The notes beneath the pieces were generated by a model. The model searched no databases. It was not told the origin of the DNA and saw only the letters and a list, made by a program, of their open reading frames with translations. A DNA stretch of 64,000 nucleotides, taken from positions 95,137 to 159,136 of the forward strand of contig NW_025939612.1 in the NCBI RefSeq assembly GCF_000764305.2. The letters are read 5' to 3'. A program made the position numbers and the translations under genes. Below, one piece after another: positions 11,746-22,002 of this stretch (within the stretch, counting starts at the first letter, position 1; each line of letters opens with the position of its first letter). This DNA is from Hyalella azteca. Taxonomy: Eukaryota; Arthropoda; Malacostraca; Amphipoda; Hyalellidae.

Positions 11746-11886
11746 GACGTTCGCCAGGAGGTCGACATCTTCGTCAAGAACGTTGCTGAAGAAGTCCAAC
11801 TCGAAACCTTCTATGTCGATCTTAAGGTAGTCGATGACGCTGTCCTCTTCGTGGATATTCTTTAGAATATTGCAATAGGTTTTGAC
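11680..11886 (-). CDS. METTL24-like methyltransferase, last visible exon
   Basis: The exon opens after the splice acceptor GGCCAG (minus strand) and reads VKTYCNILKNIHEEDS, then IDYLKIDIEGFELDFF, then LLANVKRVVIELESF, ending at a TGA at 11680. The IDxLKIDIEG motif marks FkbM-type / METTL24-like S-adenosylmethionine-dependent methyltransferase domains, which arthropods often carry in several copies; the substrate is unknown. The reading is phase 0 with the upstream exon (12386-12276). Family members normally continue for some tens of residues after this position, so the end here looks early. The duplication breakpoint at 11745 lies inside these final codons. The exon could be truncated, or a last exon could be missing. 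Confidence 0.75.
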   Translation of the reverse strand, partial: VKTYCNILKNIHEEDSVIDYLKIDIEGFELDFFSNVLDEDVDLLANVKRVVIELESFNKIIQLIIEYR

Positions 11887-12275
11887 CTGGCCAATAATTG
11901 AACATAAATTTTCTACCAACGATAAGGCAAGATGAGTAAATATATGTCCATTTCAAACGTACTAGAATAACAAACAAAATTTATTCTCTGTATATCAACT
12001 CATTTTGATTCCTAGCATTCTCGGAGCAAAATGATTCCATGATTCTGTTTTATCACGAGAATTCAGCAGTAATTTTTTTCTGAATTTAGGCTATTTGTTG
12101 ATTTTATTGTTTGGTTAACATTGTTTGAACTTCCGACATAAATCTCTTTAATTAACGGTCGGAATGATACTTTTCGCGTCGTACAATTTTATTGTAAAAT
12201 TTACTTGATGTGACTTTTTACTCTATTAAACGCCTCACGTGAATAAATTGGAAATTAACGGTTTATTTTAATTAC

Positions 12276-12386
12276 CGGTATGCCCCTTATGACCCCATTC
12301 ACGGCCCCCAGGCCCCATGGGCGGAAGTGGATGTCGCGCCCCCTGAGGTGCACCGGCTGCCCAATGGTCGGGTCAAACGCGTACAC
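12276..12386 (-). CDS. METTL24-like methyltransferase, middle exon
   Basis: This minus-strand exon of 37 codons is bounded by CACAG/GTG (acceptor) and CCG/GTAATT (donor), phase 0 at both ends. It reads VYAFDPTIGQPVHLRGRDIH, then FRPWGLGAVNGVIRGIP. The VYAFDPT stretch is the glycine-poor SAM-binding strand typical of METTL24-like proteins. It joins in frame to CR at the end of the upstream exon and to VKTYC in the downstream exon. The exon is GC-rich compared with its AT-rich introns. The assignment rests on family motifs I recognise, not on a database search. Confidence 0.85.
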
Positions 12387-12449
12387 CTGTGATGGGCAAA
12401 TAAAAGCTATTAGTAATTAATAAACACTCGTGTCATCTAGCACGTTGTA

Positions 12450-12740
12450 AATAAACGTGCGCAAACATTATACTATTTTCGATCATTTATGAACCGTTGA
12501 GTCGCTATTAACCCTCCACGGCCGTATGTCACACTCCGGGAACATAACTTTCAACTTAAATTACACGTAAACTATTGAGTGTAGCAACCTGAGGACGTTT
12601 GTGCGCAACAGAGAACATTTTAAAGTTGTTGTACGTGGCGACAACCAACAGTGCAAGTAATTTTGCGCTCACTAGAACGTATCCTTTTTGGGAAGTAGGC
12701 TCGTGACAATATTGGTCCGTTACTCATGTCAGGCGGTAGA
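12450..12740 (+). repeat. Dispersed repeat inside the METTL24-like intron (inverted partner 63825-64000)
   Basis: From about 12560 the sequence matches the reverse complement of 63825-64000: 'gtagcaacctgaggacgttt', 'caacagagaacattttaaag', a segment with 'agaacgtatc', and 'catgtcaggcggtagag' in both. The partner runs off the right edge of the window, so the full unit length is not visible. No coding potential is evident. Confidence 0.75.
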
Positions 12741-12925
12741 GAATTGAAATTTAGAGCGTTTGGAACAGTTGAAGCTAGATTAATACTATCGAACGTTAAA
12801 CCAAGTAAACAGTTTCAGCATTTTAGTCTGGGTACTTCCAGTTTTTCAATAGAAACATTTTTGTAGCACTGGCTGTCACAGTGGAAAGTAAATACAGTAA
12901 AAAATCAATAAGGCAAATAAGTCAC

Positions 12926-13039
12926 CCTGCAGCCGTAGTCCTCCATGGCGTCATCGAAGCTCCACTCGTTGTTGATGCCGAAGGACAGGACGAGGCAGGC
13001 GCCCGGTGTGGGGGCGACCTTGATGCCTCCCAACATTTC
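12926..13039 (-). CDS. METTL24-like methyltransferase, first clearly visible exon
   Basis: This minus-strand exon is bounded by acceptor TTGCCCAG/GAAATG and donor TGCAGG/GTGACT, 38 codons in phase 0. It reads EMLGGIKVAPTPGACLVLSF, then GINNEWSFDDAMEDYGCR. The LVxSFGINNEWSFDDA stretch is a strong signature of METTL24-like FkbM-domain proteins. It joins in frame to VYAFDPTIG in the next exon. Upstream N-terminal exons are uncertain (one candidate donor at 14868). The start of this exon with its acceptor has been copied into the adjacent tandem repeat and to the flank of HSP70-like fragment A. Confidence 0.88.
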
Positions 13040-14255
13040 CTGGGCAATTAATATATTAGTGCATATTATGTCAATAATAATGTTGTGTTGTCGCCGTCCC
13101 TCACCTCCCCTAACTTGATGCCTCCAAACATTTCCTGCGAGCGCAATTAATATATTAATGTATATTATGCTAATAGCAATGTTGTGTAATTAATTATGAA
13201 TGCCTCACGCAATCGGACAAATGAAGCAAGTAATGACTCCATCGATATTTATTCAAGTGGTTGAATATTGTCCATTCTTGTAGGGATGGGTTCTCAAGTT
13301 CAATATGTGGCGGGCATCTAAAGAATTATATCGTTGAGCATATATTCAAAGACTTGAAAATGGCGACCCTAGAGAATAGGAATTATTAAGTCCTCGAAGG
13401 AGTTGCTCTGGTGGCTCCCAATCGGAATCGATAACTATTAACAATACTTGACGAGTTATCTTATATATAAAATGTGCATAAAGGATATGAAACAAATTCA
13501 CACAAGAAATTAAAAAACGCAGAAAATTAAATTAGTGAACCTAAAGTTTGATGCTTTTCGGTGTTAATTAATTGATGGATTTCAGGAAGGTGGCAAAATT
13601 AAAATTCAACAGAAATCAGTCAAAGGACAGGATCTTGATGCCTCCCAACATTTCCTAGGCAATTAATATATTAGTGCATATTATGTCAATAATAATGTAT
13701 AATGTTGTGTTGTCGCCGTCCCTCACCTTCCCTACCTTGATGCCTCCAAACATTTCCTGCGAGCGCAATTAATATATTAATGTATATTATGCTAATAGCA
13801 ATGTTGTGTAATTAATTATGAATGCCTCACGCAATCGGACAAATGAAGCAAGTAATGACTCCATCGATATTTATTCAAGTGGTTGAATATTGTCCATTCT
13901 TGTAGGGATGGGTTCTCAAGTTCAATATGTGGCGGGCATCTAAAGAATTATATCGTTGAGCATATATTCAAAGACTTGAAAATGTCGACCCTAGAGAATA
14001 GGAATTATTAAGTCCTCGAATGAGTTGCTCTGGTGGCTCCCAATCGGAATCGATAACTATTAACAATACTTGACGAGTTATCTTATATATAAAATGTGCA
14101 TAAAGGATATGAAACAAATTCACACAAGAAATTAAAAAACGCAGAAAATTAAATTAGTGAACCTAAAGTTTGATGCTTTTCGGTGTTAATTAATTGATGG
14201 ATTTCAGGAAGGTGGCAAAATTAAAATTCAACAGAAATCAGTCAAAGGACAGGAA
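13019..14255 (+). repeat. Tandem duplication, unit about 615-622 bp
   Basis: The block 13019-13633 is repeated at 13634-14255; copy 2 has a 7-nt insertion (TATAATG) in the AATAATG region. Each unit begins with the 5' end of the METTL24-like exon (minus strand, CTTGATGCCTCCCAACATTT) and itself contains a second partial copy of it ending in GCGAGCGCAATTAA. The duplication therefore multiplied an exon edge within the upstream intron of this gene. Confidence 0.9.
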
Positions 14256-14589
14256 AACATAAAAGGATAGCTAGAGATTTGAAAATGGAAAAACGGAGGA
14301 AGGCTTGACGAGTAGTGGACAGAAATACGGAGACTTCCATCGCAGATGATCTAGAGACTAAAAGTGAATGATTGGTCGTGAATGAATGCAAAAGAGTTCA
14401 TTGTTGTATTGAATCAAGTTTTTAGTTGATTCACTAAATTGATGATGACAAAGTAATTGAATGATGAATGATGACTTGATCATTCAATGAAGTAATTGAA
14501 TGATGAAGTACATGATTGATGAAGTAATTAATTGATACGGCAATTGGTTGATGTGGTAATTCATTGACGATTGCTACGGTAATTGTTGC

Positions 14590-14800
14590 TACGATAATTT
14601 ATTGAGGAAGTAATTGATAGCTACGGTAATTGATTGATGAAGTGATTGATAGCTACGGTAATTGATTGATGAAGTGATTGATAGCTACGATAATTTATTG
14701 ATGAAGTGATTGATAGCTACGGTAATTGATTGATGAAGTGATTGATAGCTACGGTGATTTATTGATGAAGTAATTGACAGCTTCGGTGATTGATTGCTAA
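14590..14800 (+). repeat. 32-bp minisatellite
   Basis: About six imperfect units of GATAGCTACGGTAATTGATT followed by GATGAAGTGATT. The minus-strand reading SINHRSYQSLHQSI is a by-product. It lies in the presumed upstream intron of the METTL24-like gene. Confidence 0.9.
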
Positions 14801-14867
14801 GATAATTAATTGATAAGGTAATTAATTGATTGATAAGAATCTGTTGTCGGCGGTGACCAGCACTTAC

Positions 14868-14927
14868 CTGAAAGCGGTTCAACGACAGAATGAATAATCT
14901 TCCAGGAGGAATAATCAAGATTGACAA
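14868..14927 (-). CDS. Possible upstream exon of the METTL24-like gene
   Basis: A strong splice donor TTTCAG/GTAAGTGC is seen on the minus strand at 14868. In phase 0 with the next exon the preceding codons read LSILIIPPGRLFILSLNRFQ, joining to EMLGGIK. I cannot see a convincing acceptor or ATG, and the peptide does not resemble the cysteine-containing N-terminal part usual for this family, so the donor may belong to a different exon phase or be fortuitous. Confidence 0.25.
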
Positions 14928-15099
14928 ATTTAATTATATTTACCCGTGAAGGAATCCTCTAACTCTGGCTAACTCGACTCCCTCCCTGAACTACGGAACT
15001 GGATTCAACATCCTTGAAGCGAACGAAACATCACCATCATGTCGATCACCATCATCACAAAAAATCGAAAATCAATTGAAATTGACCAAAAAAATTTTT

Positions 15100-15535
15100 C
15101 ATAGTGGGCAAAATCTGCACGCACAGTTGCATGTTTAATATTAAATTAAATTTCGGTTTTCGATCAACCTTCATAAATTTCCGTCCCAGAGGCAATGCAA
15201 AAACTGTCACTGATAGAGACACGTTATAAATCATGAAAAATTTCCTGCATCGAAATATTTATTCCATTCACAAGATTGCTGCAGCCTGCTGCCTCTACTC
15301 ACAAGATTGCTGTTTTTCATAGTGGGCAAAATCTGCACGCACAGTTGCATGTTTAATATTAAATTAAATTTCGGTTTTCGATCAACCTTCATAAATTTCC
15401 GTCCCAGAGGCAATGCAAGAACTGTCACTGATAGAGACATGTTATAAATCATGAAAAATTTCCTGCATCGAAATATTTATTCCATTCACAAGATTGCTGC
15501 AGCCTGCTGCCTCTACTCACAAGATTGCTGTAGCC
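15100..15535 (+). repeat. 218-bp tandem duplication
   Basis: CATAGTGGGCAAAATCTGCA at 15100 recurs at 15318, and the whole following stretch ('ttcggttttcgatcaacctt', 'gatagagaca', 'gcctctactcacaagattgc') repeats once. The unit is related to the sequence flanking the 31-bp minisatellite at 5170-5290. Confidence 0.9.
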
Positions 15536-15539
15536 AGCC

Positions 15540-16475
15540 CTCGCGCCCAGCGAACGAAACTTAGAAAAAAAATATATATAACTCAGTACTCACTGCAGTG
15601 AGTGACAGAGAGCGCATTTTCTCGTCGACGAAAACGTGAAGTCACGGACAAACGGACAGACGGACGGACGGACATGGCGAGTACAATAGTGCATTTTTTC
15701 CGTAAATGATAAAATGCTCTAAAAAGAGCTTTTTAAGGAGCTTTTTTAAACCTTAAAAGGCCCGTGATTTTGTCCATGAAATGTTTCTTATATGAGGCTA
15801 GGTTTTAAATCATATATTATTGATCTATGGGATTTCACTCGTCAATTGTGCATTTGCACTATCTTAAATTCAGTTTTATATTATAAATGTTGCGTATGTT
15901 CAATTTACTTTGAATTTCTCGTCATTACTTGATTGCACAAAAATTTTAATTACACTACGGTTGTAATGTTTAAGATAAAAAAGTTTAGTTGTCATTTGCG
16001 TTTCGTTTTGAAGGCAACGTTTCATCATTTTACTTGAGTGCGAATAAGGAAGGAAGTGATACGAAGAAATGCGTTACGAATGAAAACTTAGAGGAACATA
16101 AATAATTATAAATAAAGGTAAGGAAAACTGACGGTCTCACTGCCTCTCTTTTGAATAATTGCGAGAATTATATCCGATTTTTTTTACGTTAAAATAAGAA
16201 ACTTGTATGAAACTTAGCTAGGCATAATAATTCAGTGTCTTCATACCGTATTCTCCTGTTTATTTGACATATGGTTATAGCCAAAACATAACGTAACAAA
16301 AACCATCTTAAATTTAACTGAAAAACTATAATCTTGACTCTGAGAGAACGTTAAAACCTACGCTCTCTTCCCGGCCAGTTTTACAATCGTACAAATATAA
16401 ATTTTCTTAGGCCAGCTGTCGCACGGTAAAAAATCTTACTCCTGTAGTAATTTTTCACTGGAAATTAGCGAGACG
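15540..16475 (+). repeat. Diverged copy of the 8040-9260 region
   Basis: It contains the palindrome-bearing repeat (ACTCACTGCAGTGAGT near 15590, GGAC microsatellite near 15645-15675) and then a diverged version of 8560-9260. It leads directly into the near-identical duplication at 16476. No gene is seen. Confidence 0.7.
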
Positions 16476-17260
16476 CCAACACCGAGCCGCTGCCAGCGAC
16501 AACAATAACTGACGCTAACTGCACTTGGGTTTGGGGTGAACAGCAGGGGTGTGTCAGCTGAGACATCAGCCGAACACTTGTTTCCTGATACCTGGAGACA
16601 TGCAGTACAGGTGTGTACACTGTGGGGCAGGTGTGTACACTGTGGGGCAGGTGTTTACACTGTGGGGCAGGTGTGTACACTGTGGGCAGGTGTGTACACT
16701 GTGGGGCAGGTGTTTACACTGTGGGGCAGGTGTTTACACTGTGGGGCAGGTGTGTACACTGTGGGGCAGGTGTGTACACTGTGGGGCAGGTGTGTACACT
16801 GTGGGCAGGTGTGTACACTGTGGGGCAGGTGTTTACACTGTGGGGCAGGTGTGTACACTGTGGGGCAGGTGTGTACACTGTGGGGCAGGTGTGTACACCG
16901 TGGGGCAGGTGGTATCGTGTATGGCAGGTGGAATCATGTATGACAGGTGGTATCATGTATCGTAGATGGTATCCCCAGGTGTCACTCATGCAATAATCTG
17001 GCACCAGAAGGAGACCTAAACTTACAAAAATGTAATTGAAATAAATTCATACCAGAAGACCATAAGAATTTCAGAATTATTTCACGTATTTCCGGACTAC
17101 ATGTCCCAGGTACGTGAATTTCATAGTTTCACACAGCGAGAAAAACTCCACGGGTATTGCAACCAGGGTTTGATTTACCTGCACGTGAATGTTAACATAG
17201 AATTTAACATATTTTGTTAGACATAATGCAAATAAATGTAAGCCATTGATGATTATTTGC
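16476..17260 (+). repeat. Near-identical duplication, copy 2 (partner 9261-10045)
   Basis: This copy includes the 20-bp minisatellite at 16606-16895 with the same unit order as copy 1, including the short units. It ends at 17260, where a 46-bp minisatellite remnant starts. Confidence 0.92.
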
Positions 17261-17261
17261 A

Positions 17262-18430
17262 ATCCTAGTACAGGACGTAACAAGCGGACGTTATACCCTT
17301 CATTTAACGAAATGTACAGCACGTAACTAGCGGACGTTATACCCTTCATTTAACGAAATGTATCCAAACCTTAGCCGAACCATATGGTTCGACTAAGGCA
17401 TGTAAGTCAGTGACCAGACTGTGCTAGCGTCTTACAATTGTGTTTCATACTGGAGAAGGAAACACGGTAGGAGTTCTCCTCATTTATTGCATCAAGGTTT
17501 GGTGACCAGATTACGCACTGTATTACAGATATGTAATGATTATAAAAACTGGAGTTACTTGATGTTACAATGTTCTAGGTCGATGCTAATATTATAAATA
17601 TGTAGCTAGTTCATATCTGACAGTATTATAATTCTAAATTTGTTAATGTTGCGGTCGCCCTAATTGTAATGAACATGAAATTTAGGAGATTTGGTACATG
17701 TCCCTTGGACGTTTGGAAAGTCTCATACTGCAGTAATTTTTAATTTAGTCACCCTGTAAAATTATTTCATGTTATTTCGCATGAAGATGATTTCATATCA
17801 AATATATCACATGAAATCAGAATTACTACAATTCCATGTATAAATTCAAAGAGAAATTTTTAATAGTTTTTCGAAATTCTGAACAATTAGTCATTATCTG
17901 CACCATGTTGGTTGATAAGATTAGGTGGCATAGCGCCAAATTTCCTTGCAATGAAAATCTGATTAGAAAATATTCGTAATTAAATTTTGAGTCCCCAGAG
18001 GGCTTAGTGCATATCACAGGAAGAGGTTATACAATTGCTGTACGTAATAATCTATAACCATTAAATTCGTACACCATGTAGTATGAATACATCATGTATT
18101 ATTCTGTATATATGTAATGCATTCAGTCATCTTTACCAAGAACGCGGGTGAATTCATTATACTAGATGTTGAAGAAATTTATTTTTAATTCTCGTCATAA
18201 TTAATTAGCAGAAAAAATCATGTCCCCTCCCTGGCTCTCGCAGAGAATGTCAGGAGTCTTGGCGTGGAAGGAATTGGTCGTTGGCAGCGTTTAAAACAAG
18301 TCGCTTCGTGTTCTGTATACGCTGCTCATGTTGAAATTATTTCACCTCAGGGATACAAATTTGAATTTCTTTGCGAACTTTGCACAACGCAGCCGAGGTG
18401 TGCAGGAGCCGATATTTAAGTTGTGCGTGT
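17262..18430 (+). repeat. Inverted segmental duplication, arm 1 (partner 28085-29250)
   Basis: It reads as the reverse complement of 28085-29250 with scattered differences. Shared landmarks are the 46-bp minisatellite edge (two units here, about ten in the partner), the near-palindrome around 17369-17398, and an open stretch encoding GRWQRLKQVASC, EIISPQGYKFEFL and TTQPRCAGADI that is intact in both copies. That peptide has no family I recognise. Confidence 0.88.
17369..17398. repeat. 30-bp near-perfect palindrome
   Basis: CCTTAGCCGAACCAT followed by ATGGTTCGACTAAGG, one mismatch over 15-bp arms with no loop. The inverted duplication keeps a diverged version near 29140-29170 (CTTAGTCGAACCATATAGTT). 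It sits beside the 46-bp minisatellite in both places. Confidence 0.9.
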
Positions 18431-18669
18431 GTGGACTTGCTTAACATTTTTATTTAATCATCCGACAAACGTTCAATGCCATGAAATAAATCTCGCCAAA
18501 TGGTCGAGTTTTCTTTGTGACTTTATTAGACCGAACAAAAAATCGCAAGTCTAGCCACATAAGCGCCGCAATAACAACACACGCAATATTTTGAGCATTG
18601 ATGTGTGCCAGAATTATAGATAAAATTAATATGGGTTTGCGGGTTGACCGCTTCATACGCACGCATCCC

Positions 18670-18875
18670 CTTCTCTTTAGCCTCTGACCCTCCATCCCAT
18701 TCTAAATATTAAGACAGCCTTCCAGCTCTGGCTGTCCCCCTCCCTTTAGCCTGCGACCCTCCATCCCATTCTAGATATTAAGACAGCCTTTCAGCTCTGG
18801 CTGTCCCCCTCCCTTTAGCCTGCGACCCTCCATCCCATTCTAGATATTAAGACAGCCTATCAGCTCTGGCATGGC
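18670..18875 (+). repeat. 69-bp tandem repeat, three units
   Basis: The unit includes TTTAGCCTGCGACCCTCCAT, CCCATTCTAGATATTAAGAC and CAGCTCTGGCTGTCCCCCTC. Three units are present with a few substitutions. No coding role is evident. Confidence 0.92.
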
Positions 18876-18889
18876 CGGTAAAGCTGACG

Positions 18890-20598
18890 ACGATTTTAGT
18901 GTGGCCGCAGCTGATGACAGCAGGCCTTGATGTAAGTCCTTAGCATCCATGTTGCCATTATTTATATTGGACTGTCCCCTTCATGTTCCACTATATCCTC
19001 TCTATTGTTCTGTATCCTCAATGTTGCCCTATCTCCTGTATGTTGTACTGTCCCCTCCATTTTGCTCTGTGCTCCTACTTCCGTTGCAAGGCAATCAACA
19101 TAATCGCTCTCTTTTCCGTAGTTACAGAATAAGAAATCACTTGAATATTTATGTAAAAGGATATGTTGATGCAAATCACCAATTTTACAAATTATAAAAG
19201 GATATTACAATACAATTGTAATTAATACAATTTTACAAATTATAATAGGATATTATAAAGGACATTTTGATACGAATCACTTACTACCACACGAATTGCT
19301 GTATACAAACATGAACTAGAACGAAACAAAACAGCTGATTCTGCGCGATGCCGTAGAAGCGAGCTCAAATAGCAACGGCTGGCAGCTTCTTCGTGCTGTG
19401 TTGATTGCTTCCCCTGTTGACTCACGAACTTTGTTTCGCAAGAGAGCAGTAGTGCAGGTCGCCCTCCTTGCTCTCAACAAGTTTAAATCATGTGTCCTAA
19501 TAAGCAGTTTTATTATAGAGCAAACTCTTATATATTTGTAAGTTATTGTGGAGCCTTTCCTCGCTCGGTCGTCGGAACGAGAAAACGCCGTCGAGAAGAA
19601 CGAAATGGTTGACCTAACAATCAGATTACCAATCGCTTTGGAGGATTTTTTCAGTTCCTCCCCCTCGAACATTTTTCTTTTTAATTCTTAGCAAATTAGA
19701 ATAGCTGACTGATACCCTTGGATATAATAGGCTGAGTGATTGGAATTTATTGATCGCAGCAGGCATAAAAATTGAAAGGCATATGCTACCCAAAGGCCAC
19801 AGTATCTAATATATAGTGTGAAGTTTTCTAATAGTGAAGATTACAAGTTCAATGTCAATACAACCCCGCACCCCAGCAATACTTTGGACTCTATCATTGA
19901 TTTAACCGTCATAAATGAGTTTATTTCACTGAACTTCTATCATTATCAGTTGAGCGGGATATATTGCATGCTATTCACGCGTGTAGAATATTGTTAAATT
20001 ATTGATTAGTAAATAATTGAGGACATCAAGAGAGAATGATAATAATTGAATGATAGAATATTTGAAATAAGTTATGGTTGTTAGTTTCTTTAATGGGCAC
20101 TACATTTATATTGTGAACATCGTTAATTCTCTTGCTTTAGGTGAGAACTATTCTAAACTCACACGTAAAATGTGCGCATCATTCAAGAATACATGAAATC
20201 TTGTGAATTTTCAGGATAAAGTCTATAATCAACAAAAAATATATGGAGGTTGTCCGTTCAGTCTAGTCGAAAACATAATGAAAAGACAACTTGTATTTCG
20301 TTCTGCTGGGATATTGCTTCATTGAATGTGTGGCAATTTATTTCTGCATATAAAAAAGAAAAAAATGCAAAAAATTTTTATTGTAGTAACATTTTTAACT
20401 TGGTTGAAAATTCATTGTTAAGAAATTGAAGAAGTTGGGTTAAAAAAATTCGTTTGAGACATATGAATATAAACCGAAATATCTATGAGACATAATTGTA
20501 CAAACATGAATCAAAAGAAAAAGTTAAATATAGAAAAACAAAACATGAACGAAATATTTAAACGGCGCAGTGACAACGCGAGCTAGCCAAAATACTGA
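18890..20598 (+). repeat. Segmental duplication, copy 1 (partner 30250-32150)
   Basis: It aligns directly with 30250-32150, with a shorter degenerate minisatellite at its left end. Copy 1 runs straight into HSP70-like fragment B (20599); copy 2 has no HSP70 sequence and continues with GAAAACAGGTAATATTCC. The junction TAGCCAAAATACT(G/A)AGCC therefore marks a breakpoint. Confidence 0.9.
19320..19541 (+). pseudogene. Unknown ORF, copy 1 (partner 30771-31088)
   Basis: After a TAG that corresponds to a Tyr codon in the partner, 73 codons are open: NETKQLILRDAVEASSNSNG, then WQLLRAVLIASPVDS, ending EQTLIYL. The partner keeps the frame further upstream with an ATG. The two copies differ by several amino acid changes, and I do not recognise the family. 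The nonsense codon and duplication context suggest a decaying gene piece, but it could simply be an open stretch of a repeat. Confidence 0.3.
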
Positions 20599-21186
20599 GC
20601 CGCGGTTGTTTCGTTGATCAGCTCAAGAATTTCAAGTCCTGCGACTTGCGCGGCGTATTTTACCGCGAGTCGCTGCGCGTTGCCGAACGAAGCCGGTACC
20701 GAGATGACCGCGCGGTCCACGGGACAACCCAGAGAGGATTCCGCGATGTCCTTCATCTTGCCGAGCAGCATGGCGGCCACTTGCTCGGGTCTCAGCCTCT
20801 GATCACGATTTTTGTAATGGGCGACGTACTCGATTCTATGGCCTTTGAGAATTGGTTGAATATGACAAGGAAAATAGCAGTCCTTCACTTCGTCATAGGT
20901 CCTCTCCAGGAAGCTCTTGACGGCGTACACGGTGTTGGCGCAGTTCACAACGGGCTGGTCCAGGGCATCGCTGCCCACTAGTCGCTGCTGGGAGTTGAAG
21001 GCAACAAAGGAAGGCGTCGTCCTTTGCTCCAACTCGTTCTCCAGGACGTCCACCCGACCGTCGCGCACCGCAGCCACGCAGCATTTGCTCGTCCCGAAGT
21101 CGATGCCGATCGCCGCAGGTCTCGGCCGGCCGCCCCCTCCGGCGGTGGTGCGGGGTCCACGGGGGGCATGGAGGCCGGGCTGTCGC
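20599..21186 (-). pseudogene. HSP70-like fragment B (N-terminal ATPase half, truncated)
   Basis: On the minus strand the exon starts after GTGTGCAG (21187) and encodes RPRPAAIGIDFGTSKCCVAA, VVNCANTVYAVKSFLERTYD, AAMLLGKMKDIAESSLGCP and VISVPASFGNAQRLAVKYAA, up to ELINETTAA, where HSP70 homology stops and the reading ends QYFG-stop inside unrelated duplicated sequence. Relative to copies A and D the G-run before GGCCGGCC is one base short, so the MPPVDP start is out of frame with the ATPase domain. The variable block CYFPCHIQPILKGHRIEY is most like copy C. Two lesions plus a truncated domain make this a pseudogene; no substrate-binding domain is present. Confidence 0.88.
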
Positions 21187-21212
21187 CTGCACACGGGACG
21201 AAACTAATGAAC

Positions 21213-21925
21213 ATAATTGGACAGGCAAAAATAAGTTACGAGTACATTTTTACGAAATCCTCCTGTTTTCTAATCTGGAACGATGTGAGCGTCAAGTTTC
21301 GTCATTTCTTCGACAAGAAAAATTCAGTATGGATTAGATGGAAATAACAAGTAAAACGTCAGTGAAAGAGGATAATTTGCTGCTCGCAGAAGAAATTTTC
21401 AGCCTTCACCTCTCAATTGCTTCTAAATTAGGCGCCTTCGAAAAATTTCATTTTGAATCATTCTCTCACTTCCGAAATTACGTGCCTAGTCCCGAATTCA
21501 GTCATCAATCTCGGTACAAATTAAAGAATAATATTTTCAATAGAGTGATTTTATAATTTAGTAGCAAGTAGATACGAAACCCCTTGCAACTGATAAAATC
21601 GAAGTTCTCTTAATAATTTCACTTAGATTGCTCGAATCGCAGATTCACTAGATATTTAAAAGCGAAGAAAACTCCACAATAATTCAGTTCTATTCTATTA
21701 CTCAAATCTACTGTCTTAGTACCGCACTGCAATTAAGAAATTTCCGCTAACAAGATCAAATGCAAGCTTGTAATCATCGAGACGCCCATATCTCGTGCAC
21801 CACTCGACTGTCTCGGCAACTTTGAGTGTTCAGGGCAGTAGTTTTCAGTCCACAAGTGTCACGAAGCAGCACCTGCGCACCTGTCTGTATTCCTGCGACC
21901 TACAGCCATGAGCAGCACCTGCGCT
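21213..21925 (-). repeat. 5' flank/intron of HSP70-like B, shared with C and D
   Basis: The same flank lies beside C (37220-38022) and, inverted, beside D (49281-50085). Landmarks are 'aaatttccgctaacaagatc', 'gacgcccatatctcgtg' and the 46-bp minisatellite with CAGCACCTGCGCACCTGTCT (about 1.3 units here). By comparison with D, this is first-intron sequence. The first exon itself is not present next to B. Confidence 0.85.
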
Positions 21926-22002
21926 TACACTGTGAGGCAGGTGTGTACACTGTGGGGCAGGTGTGTACACTGTGGGGCAGGTGTGTACACTGTGGGGCAG
22001 GT

